Of a DNA stretch of 64,000 bases, positions 34,935 to 43,435 are shown one piece after another. Source of the stretch: Streptomyces sp. A2-16. GTDB taxonomy: Bacteria > Actinomycetota > Actinomycetes > Streptomycetales > Streptomycetaceae. The notes below the pieces were generated by a model. It was not told the DNA's origin. It searched no databases and saw only the letters and a program-made list of their open reading frames with translations. Where the stretch lies: contig NZ_CP063808.1 in the NCBI RefSeq assembly GCF_018128905.1, forward strand, positions 2,542,001 to 2,606,000, in the 5' to 3' direction. Position numbers and translations under genes: made by a program. Every line of letters begins with the position of its first letter. Within the stretch, counting starts at the first letter, position 1.

Positions 34935-35954
34935 ATGCGCTACGTCATCATCGGGGCAGGAGCGGTCGGCGGTGCCGTCGGCGGGCGGCTCGCGGGGGCC
35001 GGGCACGAGGTCGTCCTGGTCGCGAGGGGCGCCCACCACGCGGCGCTCAAGGCCGGCGGACTGCGGCTGAGGGTGCCGGAGGGCGAGTTCACCCACCGGC
35101 TCCCGGTCGTGGACGGGCCGGCCGCGCTGGGCGCCCTGCGCGCCGACGACGTGCTCGTGCTCGCCGTGAAGACCCAGGACACGGAAGGCGCCCTCGACGC
35201 GTGGGGCCGGGCCCCGGTCGAGGGCGGTGGCACGGCGGCCGAGCGGCTGCCGCTGCTGTGCGCGCAGAACGGCGTGGAGGGGCAGCGCATGGCCCTGCGC
35301 CGGTTCCGGCACGTGTACGGCGTCTGCGTCTGGCTGCCGGCGAGCTTCGTGGAACCCGGTGTCGTCAGCGCCGCCTGCGCCCCGCTCACCGGGATGCTGC
35401 ACCTCGGCCGGCACCCGCACGGCACCGACGAGATCCTGCACCGGATCGCCGCCGACCTGGAGAAGTCCGGGTTCGAGGCGCCGGTCGTGGCGGACGTGAC
35501 GCGTTGGCAGTACGCCAAGCTGCTGACCAACCTCGGCAACGCCCTGATGGCGCTGAGCGGCCCCGACGACGGCGGGGCGGACAGCAGGTCCCTGCGCCGC
35601 CGGGTGCGTGCCGAGGGCGAGGCGGTGCTCGACGCGGCCGGGATCCCCTACGCGAGCGTCGAGGAACAGCGGACGACCCGCGGCGACAAGGTCACCGCCG
35701 TCCCGCTCGACGGCGTCCCGGTCGGCGGCTCCTCCTGGCAGTCCCTCGCCCGCGCCACCGGCACCATCGAGACCGACTACCTCAACGGTGAGATCGTCCT
35801 CCTGGGCCGCCTGCACGGCGTCCCGACGCCGCTGAACGAACTTCTCCAGGGCCTGGCCAACACCTTCGCCCGCGAGCGCAGGGCGGCCGGGTCGCTGCCG
35901 GTGGGGGAGCTGGCACGGCTGGCCGAGGAGGCGGTGGCGGCTGCCCAGGAGTAG
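34935..35954 (+). CDS. Ketopantoate reductase (PanE/ApbA)-family protein
   Basis: A 339-residue NADPH-dependent reductase-like protein. Nucleotide motif GAGAVGGAVGGRLAGAGHEV at 7-26, NGVEGQRMALRRF (substrate loop) and the helical C-terminal domain with LLTNLGNALMALSG (Lys-x3-Asn) and GSSWQSLARATGTIETDYLNGEIVLLGRLHGVPTPLN (S-S-x-x-D-Y-L-N-G region). It could make pantoate or reduce a different 2-oxo acid; Streptomyces carry several paralogues. It is 20 bp after the NTF2-like gene and convergent with the sulfur operon end. Confidence 0.9.
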   Translation: MRYVIIGAGAVGGAVGGRLAGAGHEVVLVARGAHHAALKAGGLRLRVPEGEFTHRLPVVDGPAALGALRADDVLVLAVKTQDTEGALDAWGRAPVEGGGTAAERLPLLCAQNGVEGQRMALRRFRHVYGVCVWLPASFVEPGVVSAACAPLTGMLHLGRHPHGTDEILHRIAADLEKSGFEAPVVADVTRWQYAKLLTNLGNALMALSGPDDGGADSRSLRRRVRAEGEAVLDAAGIPYASVEEQRTTRGDKVTAVPLDGVPVGGSSWQSLARATGTIETDYLNGEIVLLGRLHGVPTPLNELLQGLANTFARERRAAGSLPVGELARLAEEAVAAAQE

Positions 35955-35957
35955 CGC

Positions 35958-36698
35958 CTACGCGCTCACCGTCAGCCGCAGCAGCCCCCGCGCCGCCGCC
36001 GCGTCGTACCGCCGCAGCAGCACTCGCGCCACCTCCGGCGCGGGGCCGAGCACGTCCGCGAGCACGTCCGCCTGTGCCGCGCCCCGCGCGATGCGGTCGG
36101 GCAGGAACCCGGGGGCGAGGACGTACGGCGCCACGGCGACCTTCGCGCAGCCGAGAGCCCGCAGTTCGCGCACCGCGTCCTCGGTGCGGGGCAGGGCCGC
36201 GGAGGCGAACGCAGGCCGCACGGCGCACCAACCGGTGTGCCGCCACTCCCGCGCGATGTCAGCGATCACTGCGATCGCCTCCGGGTCGGTGGACCCCGCC
36301 GAGGCCAGCACGACCCCGGTCGAGGACTTGTCGGCGGGCGTCAACCCCGCCTCGTACAGGCGCCGTTCGAGCGCCGACAGCAGCAGCGGGGACGGCCCCA
36401 GCACCTCCGCCTGCCGGATGCGCAGCCGCGGCGGCGCCTCCCGGAGGACCGCGGGGATGTCCGCCTTCGCGTGGAACGCCCGCGTCAGCAGCAGCGGCAG
36501 CGCCACGACGTCACGGACGCCCTCGGCCGCCAGGGACTCCAACACCCCCTGCACGGAAGGGAGGTTGAAGTCCAGGAAGCCCGTCTCCACCCGTACGTCC
36601 GGGCGCAGCGAGCGCACCCTGCGCACCAGAGCGTGCACCGTCGCGGCGTGCCGCGGGTCGCGGCTGCCGTGGGCGATGACCAGGAGGACGGGCTTCAT
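35958..36698 (-). CDS. Sirohydrochlorin chelatase (CbiX-type)
   Basis: A 246-residue chelatase with two CbiX-like halves: IAHGSRDPRHAATVHAL (catalytic His10) with ALPLLLTRAFHAKADIP, and LASAGSTDPEAIAVIADIA with APYVLAPGFLPDRI. It inserts Fe2+ (siroheme) or Co2+ into sirohydrochlorin. Being the last gene of the sulfite-reductase/sulfonate operon, ferrochelatase activity that supplies siroheme to the sulfite reductase is the natural reading. Five bp separate it from ssuC. Confidence 0.9.
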   Translation of the reverse strand: MKPVLLVIAHGSRDPRHAATVHALVRRVRSLRPDVRVETGFLDFNLPSVQGVLESLAAEGVRDVVALPLLLTRAFHAKADIPAVLREAPPRLRIRQAEVLGPSPLLLSALERRLYEAGLTPADKSSTGVVLASAGSTDPEAIAVIADIAREWRHTGWCAVRPAFASAALPRTEDAVRELRALGCAKVAVAPYVLAPGFLPDRIARGAAQADVLADVLGPAPEVARVLLRRYDAAAARGLLRLTVSA

Positions 36699-36703
36699 GG
36701 GAC

Positions 36704-37582
36704 TCAGCCCTTCACCAGCAGACCGCGGCTGCGCAGCACCCACCGCTCCAGCGGGCTGAAGATCAGCAGGTCGATCGCGATGCCGACGAACAGGATGAGC
36801 AGGATCGCCTCGAACACCATCGCCATGTCGCTGTTGGTGCGGCCGTTCTCCAGCAACTGGCCGAGGCCCACGCCCAGGTCGGGGAACTGGGCGATGATCT
36901 CCGCGGCCATCAGCGAGCGCCAGGAGAACGCCCAGCCCTGCTTGAGGCCCGCGACATAGCCGGGCAGCGCGGCCGGCAGGGTGACGTGCCAGATGCCCTT
37001 GACGCCCGTCGCCCCCATCGTGCGGCCGGCCCGCAGGAACAGCGGCGGCACCTGGTCGACGCCGGACACCAGGCCGTTGGCGATGGAGGGGACCGCGCCG
37101 AGCAGGATCACCGCGTACATCATGGAGTTGTTCAGGCCCAGCCAGATCACGGCCGGCGGCACCCACGCCACCGAGGGCAGCGACTGCAGGCCGGACAGGA
37201 TCGGGCCGATGGCCGCGCGGATGAACTTCACCCGGGCCACGATCAGACCCAGCGGGGTGCCGATGAGCAGGGCGAAGAAGAAGCCCAGCAGACCGCGCGA
37301 GACGCTGGTCCAGATGTAGCCGAGCAGATCGCCCTGGAGCCAGGCCTCCTTGAACGTGGAGCCCACGGCCGCCGGCGAGGGCAGCTTGGACGGGTCGTCG
37401 ACGACCGGGTAGAGCAGGGTCCAGACCGCGAGGACCACCGCGAGCGCGATGACCGGCGGCAGGATCTTGCCGACGAGGGTCTGCCGGAGGGTCGGGCGGC
37501 CGGTGACCTGGGTCTCCAGTGCGTCGAGGCCCGCCTCTACGCTCCCGGCGTCCTGGGCCGGTGTCGTGTCAGTGCTGGCCAT
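36704..37582 (-). CDS. ssuC: Aliphatic sulfonate ABC transporter permease
   Basis: A 292-residue permease of the SsuC/TauC/NtrB family, with a polar N-terminus and about six helices starting at ILPPVIALAVVLAVWTLLYPVV; the EAA-like loop is RAGRTMGATGVKGIWHVTLPAALPGYVAGL. It takes up sulfonates or taurine. Start 37582 (MASTDTT) overlaps the ATPase gene by 14 bp. Substrate class is inferred from the sulfur operon context. Confidence 0.9.
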   Translation of the reverse strand: MASTDTTPAQDAGSVEAGLDALETQVTGRPTLRQTLVGKILPPVIALAVVLAVWTLLYPVVDDPSKLPSPAAVGSTFKEAWLQGDLLGYIWTSVSRGLLGFFFALLIGTPLGLIVARVKFIRAAIGPILSGLQSLPSVAWVPPAVIWLGLNNSMMYAVILLGAVPSIANGLVSGVDQVPPLFLRAGRTMGATGVKGIWHVTLPAALPGYVAGLKQGWAFSWRSLMAAEIIAQFPDLGVGLGQLLENGRTNSDMAMVFEAILLILFVGIAIDLLIFSPLERWVLRSRGLLVKG

Positions 37583-38354
37583 GACGGCGGATCTCCCCAC
37601 GCAGTTCTTCGGTGATCTCACGGGCCAGTTCGGCCACGGGCGCGTCCTCGATGCGGCGCGGCTGCGGGATGTCGACCGTCCACTCGCGCGCGATCCGGCC
37701 CGGCCGGGAGGACAGCAGGATCACCCGCTGCGCGAGCCGTACCGCCTCGCGCACGTTGTGCGTGACGAACAGGACAGAGATCCCGGTCTCCGTCCAGATC
37801 CGGGTGATCTCGTCGTGCAGCACGTCCCGCGTGATGGCGTCGAGGGCCGCGAACGGCTCGTCCATCAGCAGCAGGTTGCTCTCCTGCGCCAGCGCGCGGG
37901 CCAGGGCCACGCGCTGGCGCATACCGCCCGACAGCTCGTGGACGCGCTTGCCGTACGCGCCCTTCAGCCGGACCAGTTCGAGCAGCTCCTCGGCCTTGCC
38001 GCGCCGCTCGGGCTTGGGAACTCCCCTGAGCTTCAGGGCGAGTTCGATGTTCTTGCCCGCGGTCAGCCACGGGAAGAGGGCGTGCTCCTGGAACATCAGG
38101 GCGGGGCGGCCGTCCGTCGTGATGGACCCGGCGGTCGGCCTGTCGAGGCCGGCCACCAGGTTCAGCAGCGTGGACTTGCCGCAGCCCGAGGCTCCCAGGA
38201 GGGTGACGAACTCGCCCGGAGCGACATCGATGCTGACGTCGTCCAGGACGAGCTGCTGTCCACCCGGTCCCGCGAAGGACTTCGAAACGTGATCGAGGCG
38301 TGCGGCGTACTCGACGGACTCGTCGGCCTTGGCGAGTGTCGTGGTCGTGGCCAT
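37569..38354 (-). CDS. ssuB: Aliphatic sulfonate ABC transporter ATPase
   Basis: A 261-residue ABC ATPase: Walker A GASGCGKST, Q-loop MFQEHALFPWL, signature LSGGMRQRVALARAL, Walker B LLLMDEPFAALD, switch His in FVTHNVREA. ATG 38354 has AGGAGG 8 bp upstream; the GTG three codons earlier overlaps that ribosome site. Confidence 0.93.
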   Translation of the reverse strand: MATTTTLAKADESVEYAARLDHVSKSFAGPGGQQLVLDDVSIDVAPGEFVTLLGASGCGKSTLLNLVAGLDRPTAGSITTDGRPALMFQEHALFPWLTAGKNIELALKLRGVPKPERRGKAEELLELVRLKGAYGKRVHELSGGMRQRVALARALAQESNLLLMDEPFAALDAITRDVLHDEITRIWTETGISVLFVTHNVREAVRLAQRVILLSSRPGRIAREWTVDIPQPRRIEDAPVAELAREITEELRGEIRRHGQH

Positions 38355-38390
38355 GGTCGTCACCTCCTGGGAACTCTTCGGGGAACGGGA

Positions 38391-39494
38391 TCAGCTGGTG
38401 CCGAGACCGGCGGCGTCGACCGTGGGCTCGCCGTCGGCCTTGAGGACCTTGTTGAGGATCGTGAGGTCGTAGATCCCGTTCAGGTCGGGCTTCTCCAGCA
38501 GACCGGCCTTGACCGCGTGCTCCGCCTCGGTGTTGAGGGTGGCGGCCAGCGGGTCGTCGGTGAACTGGATCGACTTCCAGGCCGGGTCCAGGACTTCGGG
38601 CTTGAGCGCCTTGCCGGAGTCGGCCTCCAGCTGCTTGTTGGCCGCCGCCTTCGCCTCGTCCGGGTTGGCGTTGATCCACTTGTTGGCTTCCACCGACGCC
38701 TTCAGGACGGCCTCGACCGCCTTCGGGTGCTCCTTGAGGAAGTCCTGGCGCACGATGATGTTCGTGATCACGAACTTCTTGTCGGGCCACAGCGACGACT
38801 CGTCCAGCAGCACCTTGCCGCCCTCGGCGACCAGCTTCGACGCGGTCGGCTCCGGCACCCAGGCGCCGTCGATGGAACCGGACTTGTAGGCGTCCGGCGT
38901 GATCTTGTTGTCCGTGCGGACGACGGTGACGTCACCCTTGCCGCTCTGCGCGTCGACCTTCCAGCCCTGGTCGGCGATCCAGTTGAGGAACGCCACGTCC
39001 TGCGTGTTGCCGAGCTGAGGCGTCGCGATCTTCTTGCCCTTGACGTCCTTCAGGGACTTGATCTTGTCCGGGTTGACGACCAGCTTCACACCGCCGGAGG
39101 CCGAACCGCCGATGATCTTCAGGCTCTTGCCGCCCGACTTGACGTAGCCGTTGATCGCCGGGGACGGGCCGATCCAGCCGATGTCGATCGACTTGGAGTT
39201 GAGGGCCTCGATCTCGGACGGGCCGGCGTTGAAGGTCGCGTACGAGGCCTTGGTGGCCCCGAGCTCCTTCTGGAAGAAGCCCTTGTCGACCCCGACGAGC
39301 GCGGTGCCGTGGGTCAGGTTGCCGAAGTAGCCGATCTTGACGGAGTCCAGTCCGTCGATCTTCTTGGCCCCGGCGGCGACCTTGGCGGTGTCGGTGTCCT
39401 TCGCCTCGGAGCCGTAGCCGCAGGCGGCGAGGGTGAGAAGCGGGAGCGCGGCGATGACCGCGAAGGAGCGGCGAAGAGCGGATGAAGCAGGCAC
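38391..39494 (-). CDS. ssuA: Sulfonate-binding lipoprotein
   Basis: A 367-residue periplasmic-binding-type lipoprotein with signal peptide (LRRSFAVIAALPLLTLAACG, lipobox LAAC) and the SsuA/TauA pattern: VKIGYFGNLTHGTALVGVDKGFF, DIGWIGPSPAINGYVKS, SIDGAWVPEPTASKL. GTG 39494 follows GAGAGGAA. It heads the transporter part of the operon, 116 bp downstream of the small ORF after cysN. Confidence 0.92.
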   Translation of the reverse strand: MPASSALRRSFAVIAALPLLTLAACGYGSEAKDTDTAKVAAGAKKIDGLDSVKIGYFGNLTHGTALVGVDKGFFQKELGATKASYATFNAGPSEIEALNSKSIDIGWIGPSPAINGYVKSGGKSLKIIGGSASGGVKLVVNPDKIKSLKDVKGKKIATPQLGNTQDVAFLNWIADQGWKVDAQSGKGDVTVVRTDNKITPDAYKSGSIDGAWVPEPTASKLVAEGGKVLLDESSLWPDKKFVITNIIVRQDFLKEHPKAVEAVLKASVEANKWINANPDEAKAAANKQLEADSGKALKPEVLDPAWKSIQFTDDPLAATLNTEAEHAVKAGLLEKPDLNGIYDLTILNKVLKADGEPTVDAAGLGTS

Positions 39495-39610
39495 GGGAGG
39501 TGTTCCTCTCGGAGGCCCGGCGGTCACGGTCTCTCAGGTCGTGGCCGGGAGGTCGGCAGGTCTGCGTCTACGGCTGTGGGGGGACGGGGCGCGCAAGCGG
39601 TGCGCGTACG

Positions 39611-39715
39611 TCAGCGCACACATCGCGCCACCCCGCCCTGCCCGCTGCCGAGCGCGCCGCTGCCTACGCGGCCGCCCTCCTTCGCGAACGTGGACCAGTA
39701 GTCGGTGGAGTTCAT
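39611..39715 (-). CDS. Candidate 34-aa small ORF coupled to cysN
   Basis: ATG 39715 begins one base after the cysN stop codon, and the frame reads MNSTDYWSTFAKEGGRVGSG... to a TGA at 39611. The first ten codons have strong C/G third positions. A second ATG-started frame (39623-39534, 29 aa, Arg-rich, ending RRRRPADLPATT) overlaps its end and leads to ssuA. Either could be a real small protein or a leader controlling ssuA; no family is recognised. Confidence 0.4.
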   Translation of the reverse strand: MNSTDYWSTFAKEGGRVGSGALGSGQGGVARCVR

Positions 39716-39716
39716 G

Positions 39717-41051
39717 TCAGAAGTCCCACCCGTCGTCCTCGGACGCGTCCTTGACGGGCTCCGGGGACGCGAACGACTCGCCGACCATGCCCGCGGTGAG
39801 CGTGGTGCCGTCGTTCGGGTCGATGAGGATGAACGAGCCGGTGCGCCGCGAGTCGGAGTAGGAGTCGACGGGCAGCGGCTCGGCGGTACGGATCTTCACC
39901 CGGCCGATGTCGTTCGCGACGAGCTGTCCCGGGTGCGGGTGCAGGGACAGGTCGTCGAGCGTGAGCCGGGACGGGATGTCCTTGACGATCGCCTTGACCG
40001 TGCGGGTGCCGTGCTTGAGCAGCACCCGGTGGCCGACCGTCAGCGGGGCGTCGGCGACGTGGCAGACGGTCGCCTCGATGTCCTGGGTGGTCGGCGGGGC
40101 GTCCTTGCTGGGCACCAGCAGGTCACCGCGCGAGATGTCGATGTCGTCCTCCAGGAGGATCGTCACCGACTGGGTCGTCCAGGCGACGTCGACCGGCTCG
40201 CCGAGCAGGTCGATGCCGGCGATCCTCGTGGAACGCCCCGAGGGCAGCACCGTGATCTGCTCGCCGACGTGGAAGGAACCGGCGGCGATCTGACCGGCGT
40301 AACCCCGGTAGTCGGGGTGCTCGGCGGTCTGCGGCCGGATCACGTACTGCACCGGCAGACGCGCGTGGCAGTGGCTCAGGTCGTGGGTGACCGGGACCGT
40401 CTCCAGGTGCTCCAGGACGGTCGGGCCGCCGTACCAGTCCATGTTCGCGGACGGCTCCACCACGTTGTCCCCGGCGAGCGCGGAGATCGGGATCGCGGTG
40501 ACCTCGGGGACGCCCAGTTCGAGCGCGTACGCCGTGAACTCCTCGGCGATCGCGGCGAAGACGGGCTCGGCGTAGTCGACCAGGTCCATCTTGTTGACCG
40601 CGAGCACCACGTGCGGGACGCGCAGGAGCGCGGCGAGGGCCGCGTGCCGGCGGGTCTGCTCCACGACGCCGTTGCGGGCGTCGATCAGGATCACCGTCAG
40701 CTCGGCCGTGGAGGCACCCGTCACCATGTTGCGGGTGTACTGCACATGGCCGGGGGTGTCGGCGAGGATGAACCGGCGCTTCGGCGTGGCGAAGTAGCGG
40801 TAGGCGACGTCGATGGTGATGCCCTGCTCGCGCTCGGCCCGCAGACCGTCGGTGAGCAGCGCGAGGTCGGGCGTGTCCTGGCCGCGGGAGGCCGAAACCC
40901 GCTCGACGGCCTCCAGCTGGTCGGTGAGGACCGACTTGGAATCGTGCAGCAGCCGTCCGACCAGCGTGGACTTGCCGTCGTCGACGGAGCCCGCGGTGGC
41001 GAAGCGCAGCAGGGTCGTCTCCGAGAGCACCTCGGAAGTGGTCGTGCTCAT
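39717..41051 (-). CDS. cysN: Sulfate adenylyltransferase subunit 1 (GTPase)
   Basis: A 444-residue GTPase subunit of ATP sulfurylase. G1 GSVDDGKSTLVGRLLHDSK, G3 ADTPGHVQYTRNMVTGAS, G4 NKMDLVDY, then two beta-barrel domains as in EF-Tu. GTP hydrolysis drives formation of adenylyl sulfate by CysD. It is 2 bp after cysD. There is no fused APS kinase; cysC is separate. Confidence 0.96.
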   Translation of the reverse strand: MSTTTSEVLSETTLLRFATAGSVDDGKSTLVGRLLHDSKSVLTDQLEAVERVSASRGQDTPDLALLTDGLRAEREQGITIDVAYRYFATPKRRFILADTPGHVQYTRNMVTGASTAELTVILIDARNGVVEQTRRHAALAALLRVPHVVLAVNKMDLVDYAEPVFAAIAEEFTAYALELGVPEVTAIPISALAGDNVVEPSANMDWYGGPTVLEHLETVPVTHDLSHCHARLPVQYVIRPQTAEHPDYRGYAGQIAAGSFHVGEQITVLPSGRSTRIAGIDLLGEPVDVAWTTQSVTILLEDDIDISRGDLLVPSKDAPPTTQDIEATVCHVADAPLTVGHRVLLKHGTRTVKAIVKDIPSRLTLDDLSLHPHPGQLVANDIGRVKIRTAEPLPVDSYSDSRRTGSFILIDPNDGTTLTAGMVGESFASPEPVKDASEDDGWDF

Positions 41052-41053
41052 GT

Positions 41054-41992
41054 CTAGAAGTACCCCTCGCGCTTGCGGTCTTCCATCGCGGCCTCGGACA
41101 TCTTGTCGTCGGCGCGGGTCGCACCGCGCTCGGTGAGCCGGGAGGCGGCGATCTCGGTGATGACCTGCTCCAGCGTCACCGCGTCGGAGTCGACCGCGCC
41201 CGTGCAGGACATGTCCCCGACGGTCCGGTAGCGCACCAGCCGCTTCTCGACCCTCTCGCCGTCCTTGGGCCCGCCCCACTCGCCGGCGGTCAGCCACATG
41301 CCGCTGCGCGAGAACACCTCGCGCTCGTGGGCGAAGTAGATCTCCGGCAGCTCGATGCCCTCGCGGGCGATGTACTGCCAGACGTCCAGCTCGGTCCAGT
41401 TGGACAGCGGGAAGACCCGGACGTGCTCGCCGGGGGCGTGGCGGCCGTTGTACAGGTTCCACAGCTCCGGGCGCTGGCGGCGTGGGTCCCACTGCGAGAA
41501 CTCGTCCCGCAGCGAGAACACACGCTCCTTGGCGCGGGCCTTCTCCTCGTCCCGGCGGCCGCCGCCGAACACGGCGTCGAACTTCTCCGCCTGGATCTTC
41601 TCGGTCAGGGGGAGCGTCTGGAGCGGGTTGCGGGTCCCGTCGGGACGCTCCTTGAGCACACCGCGGTCGATGTAGTCCTGTACGGAGGCCACATGCAGGC
41701 GCAGCCCATGGGCGGCCACCACACGGTCGCGGTACTCAAGGACCTCGGGGAAGTTGTGTCCGGTGTCCACATGCAGCAGCGAGAACGGCACGGAAGCCGG
41801 GGCGAACGCCTTCAGCGCCAGGTGCAGCATGACGATCGAGTCCTTGCCCCCGGAGAACAGGATCACCGGCCGCTCGAACTCACCCGCCACCTCACGGAAG
41901 ATGTGCACGGCCTCGGACTCGAGAGCGTCCAGGTGGGACAGGGCGTACGGAGCGTCCGTACCCTCCGCCACCTGGGCAACGGTCGTCGTCAT
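41054..41992 (-). CDS. cysD: Sulfate adenylyltransferase subunit 2
   Basis: A 312-residue PP-loop ATPase catalysing ATP + sulfate to APS + PPi. PP-loop SGGKDSIVML, then VDTGHNFPEVLEYRD, GGGRRDEEKARAKER and FPLSNWTELDVWQYI. Overlaps cysC by 4 bp (ATGA). Length is standard. Confidence 0.96.
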   Translation of the reverse strand: MTTTVAQVAEGTDAPYALSHLDALESEAVHIFREVAGEFERPVILFSGGKDSIVMLHLALKAFAPASVPFSLLHVDTGHNFPEVLEYRDRVVAAHGLRLHVASVQDYIDRGVLKERPDGTRNPLQTLPLTEKIQAEKFDAVFGGGRRDEEKARAKERVFSLRDEFSQWDPRRQRPELWNLYNGRHAPGEHVRVFPLSNWTELDVWQYIAREGIELPEIYFAHEREVFSRSGMWLTAGEWGGPKDGERVEKRLVRYRTVGDMSCTGAVDSDAVTLEQVITEIAASRLTERGATRADDKMSEAAMEDRKREGYF

Positions 41993-42552
41993 GCCAGTCC
42001 CCTCTCGGTGAGCAGCGCGTGGACCGCGGTCGCGGACTCGGTCACGGTCTGGTTCTGCGACTCGATCCGCAGGTCGGGCGACTCGGGCTCCTCGTAGGGG
42101 TCGTCGACCCCGGTCAGCCCGGACAGCTCGCCCGCGGCCTGCTTGGCGTACAGACCCTTCACATCGCGTACGGAGCACACCTCGACCGGAGTCGCCACAT
42201 GGATCTCCAGGTAGGCGGCGCCGCTCTCCTGGTGGCGCTTGCGCACCGCCTCACGGCTGTCGGCGTAGGGCGCGATGACCGGGACCAGCGCCTTGACTCC
42301 GTTGCGGGCGAGCAGTTCGGCGAGGAAGCCGATGCGCTGCACGTTGGTGTGCCGGTCCTCGCGGCTGAAGCCGAGGCCCGCGGAGATGAACTCGCGGATC
42401 TCGTCGCCGTCGAGCACCTCGACGAGGTGGCCCTCCTCGCGCAGCCGGCCGGCCAGCTCGTACGCGATGGTGGTCTTGCCGGCACTCGGCAGACCCGTGA
42501 GCCAGACGGTGGCTCCGGTCGTCACGTGCAACTCCTTGTCGGTGGCGGTCAT
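41989..42552 (-). CDS. cysC: Adenylyl-sulfate kinase
   Basis: A 187-residue APS kinase with P-loop GLPSAGKTT, LDGDEIREFISAGLGFSREDRHTN and the FLEIHVATP-like segment AYLEIHVATPVEVC. It phosphorylates APS to PAPS. With an APS-type reductase in the same operon, PAPS may serve sulfotransferases rather than assimilation. Overlaps cysH and cysD by 4 bp each. Confidence 0.94.
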   Translation of the reverse strand: MTATDKELHVTTGATVWLTGLPSAGKTTIAYELAGRLREEGHLVEVLDGDEIREFISAGLGFSREDRHTNVQRIGFLAELLARNGVKALVPVIAPYADSREAVRKRHQESGAAYLEIHVATPVEVCSVRDVKGLYAKQAAGELSGLTGVDDPYEEPESPDLRIESQNQTVTESATAVHALLTERGLA

Positions 42553-43259
42553 CCGTGCAGCCCGCACTCGGTCTTGGCACGCCCGGCCCAGCGGCCGGCG
42601 CGCGCGTCCTCGCCCTCCAGGACGCGGCGGGTGCAGGGGGCGCAGCCGACGGACGCGTAGCCGTCCATCAACAGGGGGTTGGTGAGGACGCCGTGCTCCT
42701 GGACGTAGGCGTCCACGTCGTCCTGGGTCCAGCGGGCGATCGGGGAGATCTTGACCTTCTGCCGCTTCTCGTCCCAGCCGACGACCGGGGTGTTGGCCCG
42801 GGTGGGGGACTCGTCGCGGCGCAGGCCGGTCGCCCAGGCCACGTAGTCCTTCAGGCCCCGCTCCAGCGGCTCGACCTTGCGCAGCTTGCAGCACAGGTCG
42901 GGGTTGCGGTCATGCAGCTTGGGGCCGTACTCGGCGTCCTGCTCGGCGACCGTCTGGCGCGGGGTGAGCGTGATGACGTTGACGTCCATCACGGCCTCGA
43001 CCGCGTCGCGGGTGCCGATGGTCTCCTCGAAGTGGTAGCCCGTGTCGAGGAAGACGACGTCCACGCCCTTGAGGACCCGGGACGCGAGGTGTGCGACCAC
43101 CGCGTCCTCCATCGAGGAGGTCACGCAGAAGCGCTTGCCGAAGGTGTCGACCGCCCACTGGAGGATCTCCAGCGCGGAGGCGTCCTCCAGGTCGCGGCCC
43201 GCCTGCTCGGCGAGCGCCTTGAGCTCGTCGGTCGTGCGTTCTTCCTGAACCGCGGTCAT
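42549..43259 (-). CDS. cysH: Adenylyl-sulfate reductase (iron-sulfur, CysH)
   Basis: A 236-residue reductase that converts APS to sulfite with thioredoxin. The PP-loop-like SSMEDAVVAHL and DTGYHFEET are present. Four Cys for a 4Fe-4S cluster are visible as DLCCKLRK and GCAPCTR, the mark of APS (not PAPS) reductases, and the catalytic Cys is in ECGLHG at the C-terminus. Overlaps the zinc-ribbon ORF by 4 bp. Confidence 0.94.
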   Translation of the reverse strand: MTAVQEERTTDELKALAEQAGRDLEDASALEILQWAVDTFGKRFCVTSSMEDAVVAHLASRVLKGVDVVFLDTGYHFEETIGTRDAVEAVMDVNVITLTPRQTVAEQDAEYGPKLHDRNPDLCCKLRKVEPLERGLKDYVAWATGLRRDESPTRANTPVVGWDEKRQKVKISPIARWTQDDVDAYVQEHGVLTNPLLMDGYASVGCAPCTRRVLEGEDARAGRWAGRAKTECGLHG

Positions 43260-43435
43260 ATCTCGTCTCCCCCTGCGTCGTTGGACTGAAGGCCCCGGGC
43301 GAGCAGCCCGAGGAACTTCAGCTGGAATGCGCGGTTGCACGCCGCGCATTCCCACGCGCCGTGACCCTGCTCGGACGGGCGCAGGTCCTCGTCGCCGCAG
43401 TAGGGGCAGTAGAAGGGGGCGGCCCGCTCGCTCAC
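43256..43435 (-). CDS. 59-aa zinc-ribbon-like protein of the sulfur operon
   Basis: GTG 43435 to TGA 43256, fully inside the operon, overlapping the sulfite reductase and cysH genes by 4 bp each. It has two Cys pairs, YCPYCG (10-13) and ECAACN (about 30-33), spaced like a rubredoxin/zinc-ribbon. The tight coupling on both sides shows it is translated. In S. coelicolor a short protein occupies the same slot (SCO6101, from memory). Possible roles are metal or electron transfer to the reductases, or regulation; none is shown. Confidence 0.87.
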   Translation of the reverse strand: MSERAAPFYCPYCGDEDLRPSEQGHGAWECAACNRAFQLKFLGLLARGLQSNDAGGDEI

